DNA of 64,000 nt, from NCBI GenBank assembly GCA_032718865.1, contig JALUTQ010000032.1:806001-870000 (forward strand), in the 5' to 3' direction. A program made the position numbers and the translations under genes. The DNA is from Tilletia caries. Lineage: Eukaryota; Basidiomycota; Exobasidiomycetes; Tilletiales; Tilletiaceae. Positions 34,290 to 45,676 of this stretch are shown here, piece after piece. The first letter of the stretch is position 1. Every line of letters begins with the position of its first letter. The notes beneath the pieces are model-generated. The model ran no database searches. It had not been told where the DNA came from and was given only the letters and a program-made list of their open reading frames with translations.

Positions 34290-34420
34290 GGCTGGGACGT
34301 CGCACACCGGTGTGCGACCCCTGTGCGAGGTACTGCAACGCACAGCCTCGCACGGACTTCGTGTGATCCAGCACCGCACAGGGCTCGCACTGGGGTGTGC
34401 GACACACTAACAAAACCCTG
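34290..34420. repeat. Right subterminal repeat region of the CACTA-like element
   Basis: The same TCGCAC/GTGCGA motifs as at the left end occur here at least eight times in both orientations, and the last 40 bp are an imperfect inverted match to 26244-26285. The region ends in CCCTG at 34420, followed by AT. Confidence 0.65.
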
Positions 34421-35174
34421 ATGAATCCGTCCACCACAAGAGCCTCAAGAGGCCAAAATGCGTGCGGCTGCACAAGATCGTCTACAGTGCTAGAAATTCC
34501 CCTAACTTTAGTTAAGGGGTTATAGGGCGGCTCCCGCCTTACGGCCGTAAGCTTTTTGCCATTCAGGCTCGTAGTTTGGGACTTTTCTTCGCAACTACCA
34601 ACACAACACACCATTCTGAATCAGTAGACCCTTGACCAAATCTAGTCCTGCAACTTCTGGCACAGGTTTCGTGGTTGTAGCATCAGAATTGACTGATCTG
34701 TCCTTGAGCCAAAGTTTGGTTTTTCCTTACATAAGCACAGAGTGCAGAAATCTTGCATACGTAATCAGTTCATTTCGACACTCGACAGACGACAACCAAC
34801 ACCGCCAGCCTTTCTTCACGCTTCCATCGAAGCCCGACAAGCATCATGCGAATTGAACAATCCCCCTCGATTTCTTTTTAAGCGCTCTCTGCTCACCAAG
34901 GTTCAAGTTAATGATGCTCACCGCTGTTTTGCTTTTTCTTGCTTAACCTGATGGCTGATACCACTTACCCATACCAGTCTCTGCTTTGTTCCCATTCTGA
35001 GTCCGGCCCAGCAGTCAGCACTCCCGAATTGTCATCCAAGGTGAGCCTCGTGTTTATACGCGCATCTGCATCAGGTGCTCCGGGTTAGGTCCTTACTCAC
35101 CCATTCGTTTTTCAGCTCTCTGCTCTTATGAATCCGGTCGACGTCGTCAAGATGAGTAGACTGACTTTCCTCAC

Positions 35175-35580
35175 TCACCATGCCCCATCGGACAGCTCTC
35201 TCCCTCGACAAAGCCGCTGCCAAGGTTGCTCCCAAAGCACACCACCTCGTCATCTCCAACCCCGTCAACTCCACCGTGCCCATCGTCGCCGAGGTCTTCA
35301 AGTCTTTACGACCCCAAGCGGTGGGTTTTCCCCCGACCCCCTCTCCTTCTTCTAACGGCTCTGACGCTTCATGAGTTAAAATGGTGCTCATCACTGCATA
35401 TCTTCGTACAGTCTGTTCTGTGTCACGGGTCACCACCTTTGACATCACACGCGCCTCCACCTTCCACTTCGACATTGCCAACGTCAAGCCCGCCGAGGTC
35501 AATGTGTCCGTCGTCGGTGGCCACCTTCGGCGTCACCATTGTGCTTCTCCTCTCTCAAGTCGCCCAGGGTTCCATACTCC
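35175..35580 (+). pseudogene. Malate dehydrogenase gene fragment, degenerate
   Basis: In one frame the sequence reads DKAAAKVAPKAH and then LVISNPVNSTVPIVAEVFK, the hallmark NAD-dependent malate dehydrogenase segment. It shifts frame into SLYDPKR, then has what looks like a retained intron (GTGGGT...CGTACAG, about 35322-35411), then VTTFDITRASTFHFDIANV, PAEVNVSVVGGH and, in another frame, GVTIVLLLSQVAQGSI. These match the order in MDH (VFDPKRLFGVTTLDVVRASTF, PVVGGHSGVTIVPLLSQ). The intron-like stretch means it came from genomic DNA, not a reverse transcript. Frameshifts and a disrupted LFGVTT motif show it is dead. It lies within the tentative Harbinger boundaries. Confidence 0.75.
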
Positions 35581-35600
35581 AATAGTATGTTCAACACTGG

Positions 35601-35648
35601 ACCTGACCTGACCTGACGGCTGACCTGACCTGACCTGACCTGATCTGA
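35601..35648. repeat. TGACC pentanucleotide tandem repeat
   Basis: About nine units of TGACC (read as ACCTG/CTGAC), with one interruption (GGC) and a TGATC variant at the end. It directly follows the malate dehydrogenase fragment. Confidence 0.75.
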
Positions 35649-36580
35649 CTTTCTTTCTGCTGTGCTCTTGCCTCTTCTATATTCCCTTACCTTCGCATCA
35701 AGCTCTGTTGGCATTCCTTTGCCCATTCGTCTCCGGTCTCAGCCTTCACCCGTCTTCTACGTCCCTTCCGTCTGCTTCCCCGGCCGCTTATGTTTCCTAT
35801 CCCCTAACCTCTCCTTCTGCATTAGCCTCACGCTTTTTTCTCCTCAGTCTTTTTAATCTTATCTTCATTGCGCTCGCAGCTATTCTCCGTCTTGTTAGTC
35901 AATTGTCTCTCTCTGCGCGAAGCCATCATATGACATATCATTCTTTGCTTTCTGCTTCCTTGGTAGATACAGCCGTGCGGGATGATTACGTGTGTGAAGT
36001 TCCTCAATCCCTTTTTCACGCAAGTTTGATCAACATTCAAAATGTTACATGGACAATGATATAGATGCTCGTAGCTACGATCGCAAGTCGCAGCCGCATG
36101 GCGAAGCAGACGAAGGGTAGCGAAGCTACCTTGAGCTTCTGCGTAGCCGTGCTGGGCTGAGATTTGGTGACCTTTCTGATACAAAAGATTCGCGAAAAGG
36201 GGAGGGGGAGAGGACGCCCCCAGTCACGTCTTCGCACATCTCTACCAGGTCATAAGGGTCTGAGGTCCACATCGAGTCTGAGGGACACCCTGGCCTCTGG
36301 GCTTCAGCCGACAGCCAGGTCACTATGGTTCCAAGGCGTAAGTTGCTGAGGGGTTTTCAAAATTGGCGTCCAACGGAGAAAACATTGCCATTGGAGAGCA
36401 TAATTCAGCCGCAACTTTGAGAAGCCACTTGAGGAGAAATTTTGAGCAGGAGACGTCAGCCTTAGCGCCCTGCTGCTGAGGCCCGTGAGGGAGAGGAGGT
36501 GCTGGACTGCTGGTGCCCTCCATCGACTGTACCACACCGTCCTCCCACATCACCACTGATTCTTCTACTGGACACCCCTC

Positions 36581-38369
36581 ATGCCTCCCAAAACGCGAAA
36601 ACGTGCTGCTGCGCGCGAGTCCAGCACCAATGGTGCCGCCGTGGCCGATCTAGGAGAGAGTGGCAGCATGCAGCAGGATGGCAAAGTCGCTGACTCTCTC
36701 TCTGCCTCCTCTGCTGCTGACTCTCTCTCCACAGAAGCTACCCAACCTCAACAGCAGCGCGTTTCTACTCCTACTCCTACTCCTACTTCAATGCCACTCT
36801 CCCCTCTTGCAGCACAGACTTCTTCTCCATCTGCAGGCACCACCGAGCCTCCCCATCCCACACGGCCAGATTCGTCGGACGCGGACGGGCGCGCACACAT
36901 ACACGCGCACGAGCATGGACATACGGAGGACAAGGACGAACAAGGTGTGGGGAACGAGGATCTCATGCTGCTTCCGGTGAGATTGATGTGGTCGCTCGAC
37001 TCTTGAGACGAAGCATATGATGAATATGTCATCCAAAATTGAACCACTGACTCAATACACATTACACACAATACCAATCCATATTCCCCAATATGCACAG
37101 TCTCAATCAGCTTCAACACAGTCAGCAGCCTTGAAAGGCGGGAGTGCTGGTGCGGCCGGCTCTGCGGGTGGGGGAGACGACGGCGCGTCTGATGATGAGA
37201 CCTCAACAGATGGGGAGTCAGACGGAGTTGGAAATGCCAAAGTAAGAATATCACCCACCCCTTTACCAGCTCTGACCCGCGCAGCGCACGTACGCAGACC
37301 TTGTCACGCACTCTGGACTCATACTAATAACTAAACCCATGCCAAATTTTTCTGACAGAATAACGGAAAGGCCAAACGCGCTCCGGCATCAAAGCGCAAA
37401 GTGCACAAATGGTCCATTGCCGAGGAAATGAAGTTGGCTGCTGTACTATGGACTATGGATGACTTGCAGGCGCGTCTGCTGGGCCGAAAGACTACAGGAA
37501 GTGGCCGAAGTGAGCGAGGCAAGCTCACCGCGGATCTCAATCAACTAGGAAAGGAGGTACACGGGACGACAGCTTTGGCGCCACAACACTATCGACACAA
37601 AGTCAAAGCAATGCACAAGAAATATATCATCGCCCGAGACCAACTTTCGGAGACAGGACAGAATGTAACGGGCACGGAGGTGGTGGACGGCTCCAAGGTT
37701 CAAAAAGAGAGGGCGCTCGCAACAAGGCAATGCCATTATTTCGAAGAGTGGCACGAGATGGCCCTGGATCGTCGCTCAACCAGGCCGCCTCGTGTCCGCA
37801 TGCCTGGAACGCAGTCGTCGTCGGGAAGGGACGCTGTCGGCTCTAAGCGCAAGCGAACTTCCAGCTCCCAAGACCATCCCGACACCGAAAACGAAGGTGG
37901 GCAAGACGGCGAGGAGGAGAGCGCGGACAGCGACGTTCCGGTACCTGGCAGCGCGTCGGAAGGAGAAGACGAGAGTGGTCGGGAGGAGGCAGAGGACGGC
38001 GAGAGAGACGGCCAAGACAAGGACGACCGACAAGCCGGATCCTCGACGAAACGGTCGCGCTCAAAGACCACGGACAAGAAGGAAACGTCAGCCAATGGAG
38101 CTGGCACCTTGCAAGGTACTCGAGGCCCGTACCGAGGATCCGACAATCTTGCCCAGCTGCGCGAGACTCTTCAACAGAGCACAAAGGAGTCAGCGGAGCG
38201 GCAAAAGGAAACAATGAAGATGGCAATGGAGAATCAGCAGAGGGAGCAGGACAGGCGAGAACGAGAGCTTGTGCTGGCGGAGCGTCGACAGGATCTGGAG
38301 GAGAAGAGGGAGAAGAATCAGCAGAAAATGATGGAGGCGCTGCTCAAGATGGTCGAGAAGAACAATTAG
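36581..38369 (+). CDS. Myb/SANT-like DNA-binding protein of the Harbinger-like element
   Basis: Three exons (36581-36976, 37101-37241, 37359-38369) join in phase 0 to 515 aa. The first 180 residues are disordered and acidic. A compact helical domain begins at KVHKWSIAEEMKLAAVLWTM and continues through LTADLNQLGKEVHG, ALAPQHYRHKVKAMHKKYI and RQCHYFEEWHEMAL, a trihelical Myb/SANT-like or MADF-like layout with Trp residues spaced for the core. Then follow a Lys/Arg-rich nuclear signal (GSKRKRTSS), an acidic stretch and a C-terminal coiled coil rich in Gln, Glu and Arg. PIF/Harbinger elements carry a Myb-like protein that brings the transposase to the ends and to the nucleus. This frame is intact, unlike its partner. 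A host Myb-like gene is a less likely alternative, given the neighbour. Confidence 0.65.
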
Positions 38370-38488
38370 GTCTCTGTAGTCGTGACTCGTGGACCTCCAG
38401 ATCCTACCCAAATTCCGAAATGTATGAGAACAACGCATCAATTGTGTGAGACTTGAGCCTGGTATCCAAAATCACATAAAACTAGAGA

Positions 38489-40087
38489 TCAGCGATCGGA
38501 AGACGTAGGCGGAGCTCGAGCTGCCGCTCGCGCGGCTTGTCTACGTCGCGCGTCTCTAGCTCGTTTTCGTGCTGCTTTTTCCTGCTTGGCCAGGTATACC
38601 TCGTATTCCTTTTTGGTCATCTCCTTCATTCTTGAGGCCCGAGTGGTGTCTCGCCAGTCGAACCCATGACAGACGACCAATGCCATATGCATTCGTTCCC
38701 TCAGCTTTCGCCCACCATGCCGTCGTCGCTTGTCGATCCTGCGTTGCGAGAACGTTCTCTCTCGCTCCTCCGCGCGTCGGCGACGTCGATCCTCCGCCGC
38801 TTCTCGTCGCAACCACGCGTTCTGCTGTTCCCTGCGTCGTTCTGGAGAGGGCTGCCACCAGTTGCTCAAGTCCAACCCCAACTTCTCCCCGAGTCCGTCC
38901 TCCACATAAAGGCTGTATCGAGCCGCGTCGTCCCAGCTCATCGCTAGGTTATGGGCTGCAATGCAAGCCACTACCACGTCTTGCGCTCGCATCTCCATCG
39001 CCTCCGACGACACAAATCCACGCAACGCCCGCAAGCAACCGAACCTGCCTTTGATGAAGGCAATTGCGTGCTCCGCTCGAATGCGAACGTGGGAATGCCA
39101 GTAGTTGAATTTTTCGGATGTCTTTGCTTCGCTGACTGGCACCATGACCGTACGGCTTGACGATGTGCCGACTGAGAGGGTAACCTAGGTCTGCCCAAAT
39201 GAACTCGTTTCGCTGAAGGTAGAGAGACGGGGCACGAGCAATGGGGCTCTCGGCGTACACGGTTGAGTCGGCGACGCGTCCTCGTGGCCCGACAACGTAC
39301 GAAATGATCCTGAGACTGGTTGGAAGGCAAACGAATTGCGTGTTGAGAGAGAAAGTGCCCTTTCGATTGATGAAGTCGTCGTCATAGCCGCTTCCTGGTC
39401 TCCATGCGAGCGGTATGTGTGATCCGTCGACCATACACCACCCATTCCGCCACTCTTTGACCCCAGACTGAATTTCCACCCAATCTTGAGCCTCTCTCTT
39501 CTCCTCTTCGCTGGCCCAAGGAATGAGGTCTTCTTCGATGCTGCAGAGCGCCTCGACAAATTTACGCGTGTAATTGACGACTGAACCTTGTGCGCAGCCG
39601 GCATGAGCGGAGATTTCGGGGACGGAAAGCGAGTGTCCAAGTCGGTAAAGGGCGACTGCAAGCTGCAGTTCGACGGCTGCGGGACCCCCACGGCTCTGTT
39701 GATAGGTCGGAAATGCCTTGAGAACCGATGCAAGCGCATGAAACGCACCAACTTCCATTCGGACGGCAGATCTGAACCGGACAAAGGCTTGAGCAGCCTT
39801 GTAACCTTGTAGCCGATCCCAAAGACTGTCCGAGGGGCGCCATACGGGATTGCGCTGAATGAGATACCGCTGTCGACGCGCGACGTCCAGCGCGTCAAGA
39901 CCGGAGAGCACCAATTGGGCAGAATCTGCCGCAGAATCTGCCAGAAGGGGGGGAGAAATGAGCCAGAAGACTCCTGTAGCGCCAGTGTAGTCGTGTTCTC
40001 GGCCTCTTGAAGCACGGAGGAAACTCGAGAGAGGCACAAAGCCTCCAAATCCTCGAGTGCCCTTTCTCTGGCAGTCTTTCGTGGCAT
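38489..40087 (-). pseudogene. PIF/Harbinger-type DDE transposase (HARBI1-like), two frameshifts
   Basis: The protein would start at MPRKTARERALEDL (ATG at 40087). A one-base shift at the C7 run (39947-39953 on the plus strand) then leads into the main frame: SLWDRLQGYKAAQAFVRF, VELQLAVALYRLGHSLS, CAQGSVVNYTRKFVEAL, the first catalytic Asp in WCMVDGSHIPLAW, RGRVADSTVY, and the second Asp in EFIWADLGYPLS. A second shift near 39145-39155 leads into the frame with the catalytic Glu (HVRIRAEHAIAFIKGRFGCLR) and DVVVACIAAHNL. All three catalytic residues and the family order are recognisable, so decay is recent. The C-terminus is a long Arg-rich helix. The gene converges on the Myb-like gene 119 bp away. 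Confidence 0.8.
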
Positions 40088-40569
40088 GGCGAGCGGGAGG
40101 ATATGGTTGTAGGAGGAGCTGTGAGTGAGCTGTGAGTGAGTTTGCGTTGATGCGATTGACGAAATGAGAGAAACGAGAAAAGCTCTCCTCCTTTCGGCGG
40201 CTGTGCAGTTTCTCCACTTCTGCGACGTCATCTCATTAGGAAAATTAGAAAAAGGCTGTTCGATTTCTCCGATTCCAAATTTTCTCCCGTTCAATCCCAA
40301 CTTTGAAAGTCCCTCTGCTACTTAACTTTGTTGACTAAGTCTGTATTTAAATCCCACTCCCAGCCCCCAGCGACCTGTTATTCAACAAGGCGAAAAAGTT
40401 AGGGGAACACTCTGGTAAGGTACGCACCCAGGTCAGGAATCAGGAGATCTTGGCGTGGCAAGGCGGGGTCGGCGGACGCGTCTGCAAATTCGGTAGATGC
40501 AGGGCATGTCAGGATGTCATCGAGTTCCGCCGAGGTCGAGATCTCCCACTCCTCACTCACACTGCTTGA

Positions 40570-41388
40570 CTCATTCCACTCCTCCGGCTTCAATGGGCGG
40601 GAGGTCAAAACGGCAAGAGGCACGGCACTCTTTTGATCTCTTTCCGCCGAGCAGCAGACGCCAACGCTCTCCTCAAGGCTTCAATTGTGTGGGATCACCG
40701 CTTGCTCGAAACTCGTCGCTCAGTCCGCCGTCCCAACCAATGCAACCGGTGCCAAGGCTTTGGTCATGTCGCGCAAGGCTGCACAAAACCACAGAAGTGC
40801 GGCAAGTGCGCAGGTCCCCACCCAGCGTCCTCCTGCAGCTGCCCTGTGGAGCCGCCCGCAGTACGGTGCCAGACAAGCCATGAATGCGCACACCTGACCT
40901 TCAAATGCGCCAACTGTGACGGTCACCACACTGCCGCAACTCGATCGTGTCCCGCGCGCGACCGGGCATACCAGGCCGCGAGGGAAGAGGAGCTCGCAGA
41001 AGGCGACATGTTTCCGGTGACAGACACCTTCGAAGCACTGTCGAGCTCGGGACTGGACTCCGATTTCTACATTGGTGCCCAGAATCAACAATACCTCTCA
41101 GACGACGACGAGTCATCCGTCGATACCTCCTCTCATTTCGTCCAGAAAATGGCAGCAGCAGAGAGGCCCGAGCCCCGCTCTCCCCCCATTGCGGGTCCCT
41201 CTCGCCGACGCTCAGCGTCTTTCAGCATCACTCACACTACTCAAGGGCAGGCGGCCCAGGCAATGGACAACCAACCTGAGAGCCGCAAAGCAAGACACAC
41301 CCTTGGAACGGGCGTACATCTCATGACAGAACACTTGGACGACGCTTCCAGTGTCTCTAGCATTGACACAGTATGCCCGAAAGTGTGA
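40570..41388 (+). pseudogene. LINE ORF1 (gag-like, CCHC zinc knuckles), 5'-truncated
   Basis: The open part follows an in-frame TGA at 40567-40569. It reads LRLQWAGGQNGKRHGTLLI and SFRRAADANALLKA (an RRM-like gag fold), then KASIVWDHRLLE, then zinc knuckles QCNRCQGFGHVAQGC, KCGKCAGPHPASSC and KCANCDGHHTAATRSC. This is the standard ORF1 of fungal LINEs, which binds element RNA. The C-terminal third is acidic and disordered. The stop TGA is separated from the ORF2 ATG by three bases, so ORF2 could be translated by re-initiation. There is no ATG in the intact part, so as it stands it is not expressible. Confidence 0.75.
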
Positions 41389-41391
41389 GTT

Positions 41392-44300
41392 ATGCCACCC
41401 TTACAACGTTTGCATCGTGACTGTCAGGCACCCCCTCACTCATCTCCTCCGTTCTTTCCCAACTTATTACCTCACTCATCGTCTCCAGTCCAACCTACAC
41501 CTTCTCCACCACCCACAGTCACAGGGGTAAAGCCAGTTCGCTCCATCCAGCTCAACTGTGCCAAAAGGCGAACCGCCTTCCACTCGCTGTTCAACACCGC
41601 CCCCTCAGACCGCTTCGACATGATCTTCTTACAGGAGCCCTATGTCATCACACAAACATCCCAACCACCTTACTACGCAGGATGGCGTCCGATCTCTCCC
41701 ATCTTCGATGCGCCTCAGGCTCAGGACACTCCTGTGGGCCCCAGAGCCATCTCATACATCTCTGCCACTCGGTTCTCCCCAAATTCAATCACTCCCCTCG
41801 CCACGAACTCCTACGATGTCAGCGCGTTCGTCGTCGCGGAAGGCGCTGGTCTTTCAGCACGAGCCTTCATAAACATATATAACCAAAAAGACAATATCGG
41901 TACACTCGAAGCGGTCGATTCCCTTCTGGACCGTATCTTCACGCGTCATAACAACCCCGCAATTTTTCTCTTGGGCGATTTCAATCTCCACCATGAGCTC
42001 TGGAATCCTCACGACTACCTCTCATCAGACCCGCGAGCCGAAACTCTTCTCGACATCGCGGGCAAGCACGGGCTCGAACTCCGGTCGGAGGAGGGAGTCC
42101 CCACCTTCCAACATATCAGTGGCCAATCACGGGCCACTACCATTGATCTTGTGTGGGCGAATCGCCTTGGCGCCGACCTGATGTTCTCCTGCCGCACCGA
42201 CGTGGACGGTTCTTTCAGCCAGCTCTCCGACCACCGCGCGTTGGTGCACGAAACTCTCAGCCAGCACGAGGTCCGTTCGCCTATCCGATCGCCGTACCAG
42301 TGGGACAAGGTGGACTGGACCAAGCTTACAATCAACCTCGAGGGCCTCCTTCCCCTTGTCCCAGACCCCTCCAACCATTCTCTTCCCCACCGAGCGCAGC
42401 GGGAGCTACTTGATGCATCAGCCCAGGGACTAGTTGACACACTACAAGCCGTGGTCAAGAAGATGGTCCCCGTCGCCGAGGTAGGACCGCGGTCCAAGCG
42501 TTGGTGGAACAGCAGCCTCAGCGCGCTGAGAGCTACGTGCGCAAAGACAGAGCGGGAAAAGCAGAGAGCAAACAGGAGGGGAGATGAGACGGTCAAAGCA
42601 ACAGCAGCAGCAGCGTGGAGGAAGGCGCGTGCTGTGTACACCAACGCCATCAAGCACCATAAGGCACAGCACTGGGACGAGTTCCTGGAATCTGTGGACG
42701 ACCGCACAATATGGACGGCTGCCAAGTATAAGATGGCCGGTCAACAGTTCGATCGCTTCGTTCCACCCATCTCCTCAGACAACGGTCTATGCGCAAGCCC
42801 AGAGGATCAAGCTCAGGCCTTCCATAAGGCCTTCACACAAGCAAGCGCTCCCGCCAATCTCAGTGACACCAGAGCAGCCTCTTATCCCACACCTCTCCCT
42901 GACCTCGCCATCCGAACAGAACATTTGTCCGCAGCCCTGGAGCGGATGTCACCTTCCAGAATGGCGGACCCGCACGGCGTAACCACACTGGTGCTAAAGA
43001 AGGTTTGGCATGTTATCCTTCCCTTGTTCAGCAACATTGTGGCGGCCGGCATGCGCCTGGGACACTATCCTCCGGTCTTCAAGTCAGCACACACCCTCGT
43101 GCTACGCAAGCCTCGCCGCGGCGACTACTCATTACCATCATCTTGGAGGCCCATCGATCTCATCAGCAGGCTCGGCTTGGTATGGGATTCAGCCCTCACA
43201 GCGAGATTGAGCTTCCTCGCGGAGACTCACCACCTCCTCCCCAACTCCCACTTTGGTGGTCGTCCCGCTCGGTCTACTGCGGATGCGTTGGTGTGTATGG
43301 AAGAGAGGGTGTTCGACGAGTGGAGGAGAGGCAGAATGTGCGGGTTTTTGTCTTTTTGACTCGAAAGCAGCATTTCCGAGCATGCGCCGCGACCGGCTGT
43401 GCCACAACCTACGCATGGCCGGGATACCAGCCAACGTCGTCGAACTCATCCGATCGTGGCACAACAACCGGTGGGTCCGCTACATCATCAGCGAGTACCT
43501 ATGCCAGGCCCTGCATAGACAAGATGGCTGCCCGCAAGGGTCTCCCTTGTCCCCGCTCCTCTCCCTCTTCTACAACGCACCGCTCCTCAACCGTATCGAC
43601 GAGCTCGGCCCTGAATTTCACTCGACGGGCTACATCGACGATATCGGCGTGTTGGTGACGGGAAGGGACGAGGAGGAGGTACAAGAACGTCTCCAGATGG
43701 TAGCACCTCAGACGCGCTGGTGGCAGGATTCACATGGCACGTTGCTCGATCTCACGAAGACACACTTCACCATCTTCTCCCGTTCCCTCTCAGACCCACC
43801 TCCACAGGATCTCCCATTCGATGGCGAACTGATCCCGTGGCAGCCTACAGTTGAGCTGCTGGGGGTCATTTTGGATCATCAACTGCGTTTCCGGGAACAA
43901 CGAGCGAGAACGGTACAACGCGCACAAGGAGCATGGCTGGCGATTTCATCCCTGGGCAATTCAGTCAAAGGGCTGGGCCTCAGCCACTTGTTGCGACTGT
44001 TTCGATGCATAGTAGTGCCAAGAATCGAGTACGGGGCGCTGGTATGGCACCGCTTCGAATCAAACTCGGCGACCGTCAAAAAGCTTCAAGCGATCCAAAA
44101 CACTGCACTACGACGAGCACTAGGTGCCTTCCGGACCACCCCAGTAGACGCTCTGCACTTTGACTCCAACCTCCCCCCCATCGGCGCCCACCTTGACATC
44201 CGAGTCTCAGAGCAGGCCGTGAAGCTTCTCACCGGCAGCTCCTCCAATCCAGCTGCAGTCGCCGCACGTAAAGCTCACAGGCGCCCCACCAAGCGATTTA

Positions 44301-45413
44301 CTACCAACATGGCTCTCATATTTCGTCAACTCGCCGCAATCGGGGTCCCTTTAACATCCATCAAACACCTCTCCCCCATAGCTGCAGAACCGGGCTGGAC
44401 CAGCCGCTTCCTGGCAGACATCAGTCAGGAACGCGATCAGGCTATTGCAACGAGCTCCAGCATCAGGGGCGACGCATTCAATCCTGTCTTCTTCTGCGAC
44501 GGATCTTTGGTCGACGAAGGAGTAGGCGCAGCGGCTTACGATCCGTGGTCAGGTCGTGCAGAATCAAGCTTCCTTGGGGGGGTCATGGGCGCACACGGTG
44601 TTCGAAGCGGAGCTAAAGGGCATTGAACTGGCTCTCAGGATGGCGAAGGCGGACTACGAAGAATTGTGGTCCATTACCATCGTCGTCGACAACCAGGCCG
44701 CCATTAGGTCACTGTCAACACCACCCAGAAGAGCAGCAGGCCAGCACCTGGTTATCAGCATTCATCACTTGGCCGAGGACATCCGTCGCCAACACCCCGG
44801 TTGTTCATTTCAGCTAATATGGTGCCCAGGACACGAAGGGGTTGCTGGGAATGAGGTTGCAGACGGGCTGGCAAAATCTGCAGCAAGAGCCACCGAAGAT
44901 GGTAGCAGCACCGAACCCGCGAGCCTAGCCGCAATCAAGATGACGATCAAGCAGCATATATCTTGGTCGGCGACCTACTGGACGGGTAGCAGCGGCGGAT
45001 TTCATCGCCAGATCAGGGCTCAAACCAGCAGCGGCAGCACGAGGGATGCGTTATCTCGGTTGTCTCGGGCTGGAACCTCAGCTGTGGTACAGGCTCGGAC
45101 AGGGCATGCAGGCACCAACGCCTACCTTCACCGTTTTGGCAATGTCGACTCTCCCATCTGCACGGTGTGTCGGGTGCCAGAGACTATGCAGCATCTCATA
45201 ATGACCTGCAGACGGCACGGCGATGCTCGGTCCACGTTTCGGCGGGCGCTCCGAGCAAAAGGTTTGCCCGACACTCAGCTCGTACATCATCTCAGCCCCG
45301 CAGCATTCCCAGCCTTGGCCCACTTCCTCTTGTGCACCGGCAAGTTCAGGTCGTCCAGGCCCCAGCCAGCCCACGCAGATGTGCGGTCAACTATTCTTCC
45401 CATCCAGCTCTAG
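41392..45413 (+). pseudogene. LINE ORF2: APE endonuclease, reverse transcriptase, RNase H; two frameshifts
   Basis: The first frame (41392-43359) carries the endonuclease: SIQLNCAKRRTAF, FDMIFLQEPY, FLLGDFNLHHELW, TTIDLVWAN and SQLSDHRALV, with the expected Asn, Glu, Asp and His residues. Reverse transcriptase follows (TLVLRKPRRGDYSLPSSWRPI, HFGGRPARSTADAL). After a frameshift at T-runs near 43345-43357 come LFDSKAAFPSMRR, DGCPQGSPLSPLLSLFYNAP and the catalytic box STGYIDDIGVLV, which keeps both Asp residues. RNase H begins at FFCDGSLVDEGVGAA; a G7 run at 44576-44582 shifts the frame before VFEAELKGIELAL and VVDNQAAIRSL. A zinc-finger-like CTVCRVPETMQHLIMTC ends it. The element encoded all activities but this copy is broken. 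Confidence 0.85.
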
Positions 45414-45676
45414 TTTCCCTTTTCATTTCACCCACATCCGAGGATGTGTCTCTTCCCATCGGCTTTCTCATCACCCTTCGATTCCTTTCCCCTTGACACT
45501 AGTTTCCCTTGCCCCGTAGCCGTGCCCAGCTGGGCTTTCTCGTCCCAATGATCTCTCTCCTAGTGATTCTTCCTTCTCCTTCCATCTTCTTCTGTTGATC
45601 CTTTAAAGGCTCCGGCCGACTGTCATAGGCGTTATGCCCTCACACAGCAATGATAACAACAACAACAACAACTCAC

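Larger units (their letters stand above)
26244..34420 (+). mobile_element. CACTA/CMC-like DNA transposon (Tnp2 type), about 8.2 kb
   Basis: The left end reads CAGGGATTTT and the right end, reversed, reads CAGGGTTTTG. After each end an imperfect inverted match continues for about 40 bp (TCGCACA, CAGTGCGAG, CC). Both ends are followed by 130-250 bp of dense short TCGCAC/GTGCGA motifs in both orientations, the subterminal repeats typical of CACTA elements. The flanks read AT at both sides once the MITE is removed, consistent with a 2-bp duplication. Inside are a Tnp2-type transposase gene (+) and a second, convergent gene (-). The CAGGG...CCCTG ends and the Tnp2 domain place it in the CMC superfamily; Plavaka-like fungal elements are the closest category I can name. 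The transposase is broken, so this copy is probably not autonomous now. Confidence 0.7.
34497..40407. mobile_element. Candidate PIF/Harbinger-like element (boundaries tentative)
   Basis: The interval holds the two genes typical of PIF/Harbinger elements, a Myb/SANT-like gene (+) and a DDE transposase (-), arranged tail to tail. A 13-bp inverted match (TTCCCCTAACTTT at 34497-34509; its reverse complement at 40395-40407) sits at the tentative ends. The left one is part of a larger near-palindrome (CCCCTAAC...GTTAAGGGG). I could not find a clear 3-bp target duplication, so the ends remain uncertain. Between the left end and the Myb-like gene lie about 2 kb without transposon coding but with a malate dehydrogenase fragment. 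Confidence 0.45.
40408..45672 (+). mobile_element. Non-LTR retrotransposon (LINE, Tad1/I-like with RNase H), 5'-truncated
   Basis: It has two ORFs in the usual order, a gag-like protein with CCHC zinc knuckles and a polyprotein of APE endonuclease, reverse transcriptase and RNase H, followed by about 240 bp of 3' untranslated region and a short (AAC)5 tail at 45655-45672. An RNase H domain plus APE endonuclease fits the I/Tad1 group common in fungi. The 5' end is unclear: recognisable gag sequence starts near 40550 and nothing of the 5' UTR is evident, so I place the start next to the end of the Harbinger-like element. Two frameshifts and one stop break the ORFs. The 3' tail lies in the lipase gene. 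Confidence 0.8.

Noticed and set aside
34216..34614. 132-codon minus-strand frame across the right end of the CACTA-like element
   Set aside because: It spans the element boundary and the subterminal repeats, has no domain, and I could not match it to the missing lipase C-terminus.
35601..35648. TGACC array considered as a CRISPR or telomere-like repeat
   Set aside because: There are no spacers, the unit is 5 bp, and the host is eukaryotic; it is an ordinary microsatellite.
40399..40623. 74-codon acidic minus-strand frame considered as the missing lipase exon
   Set aside because: It shows no similarity to CalB C-termini and is antisense to the gag reading frame of the LINE.
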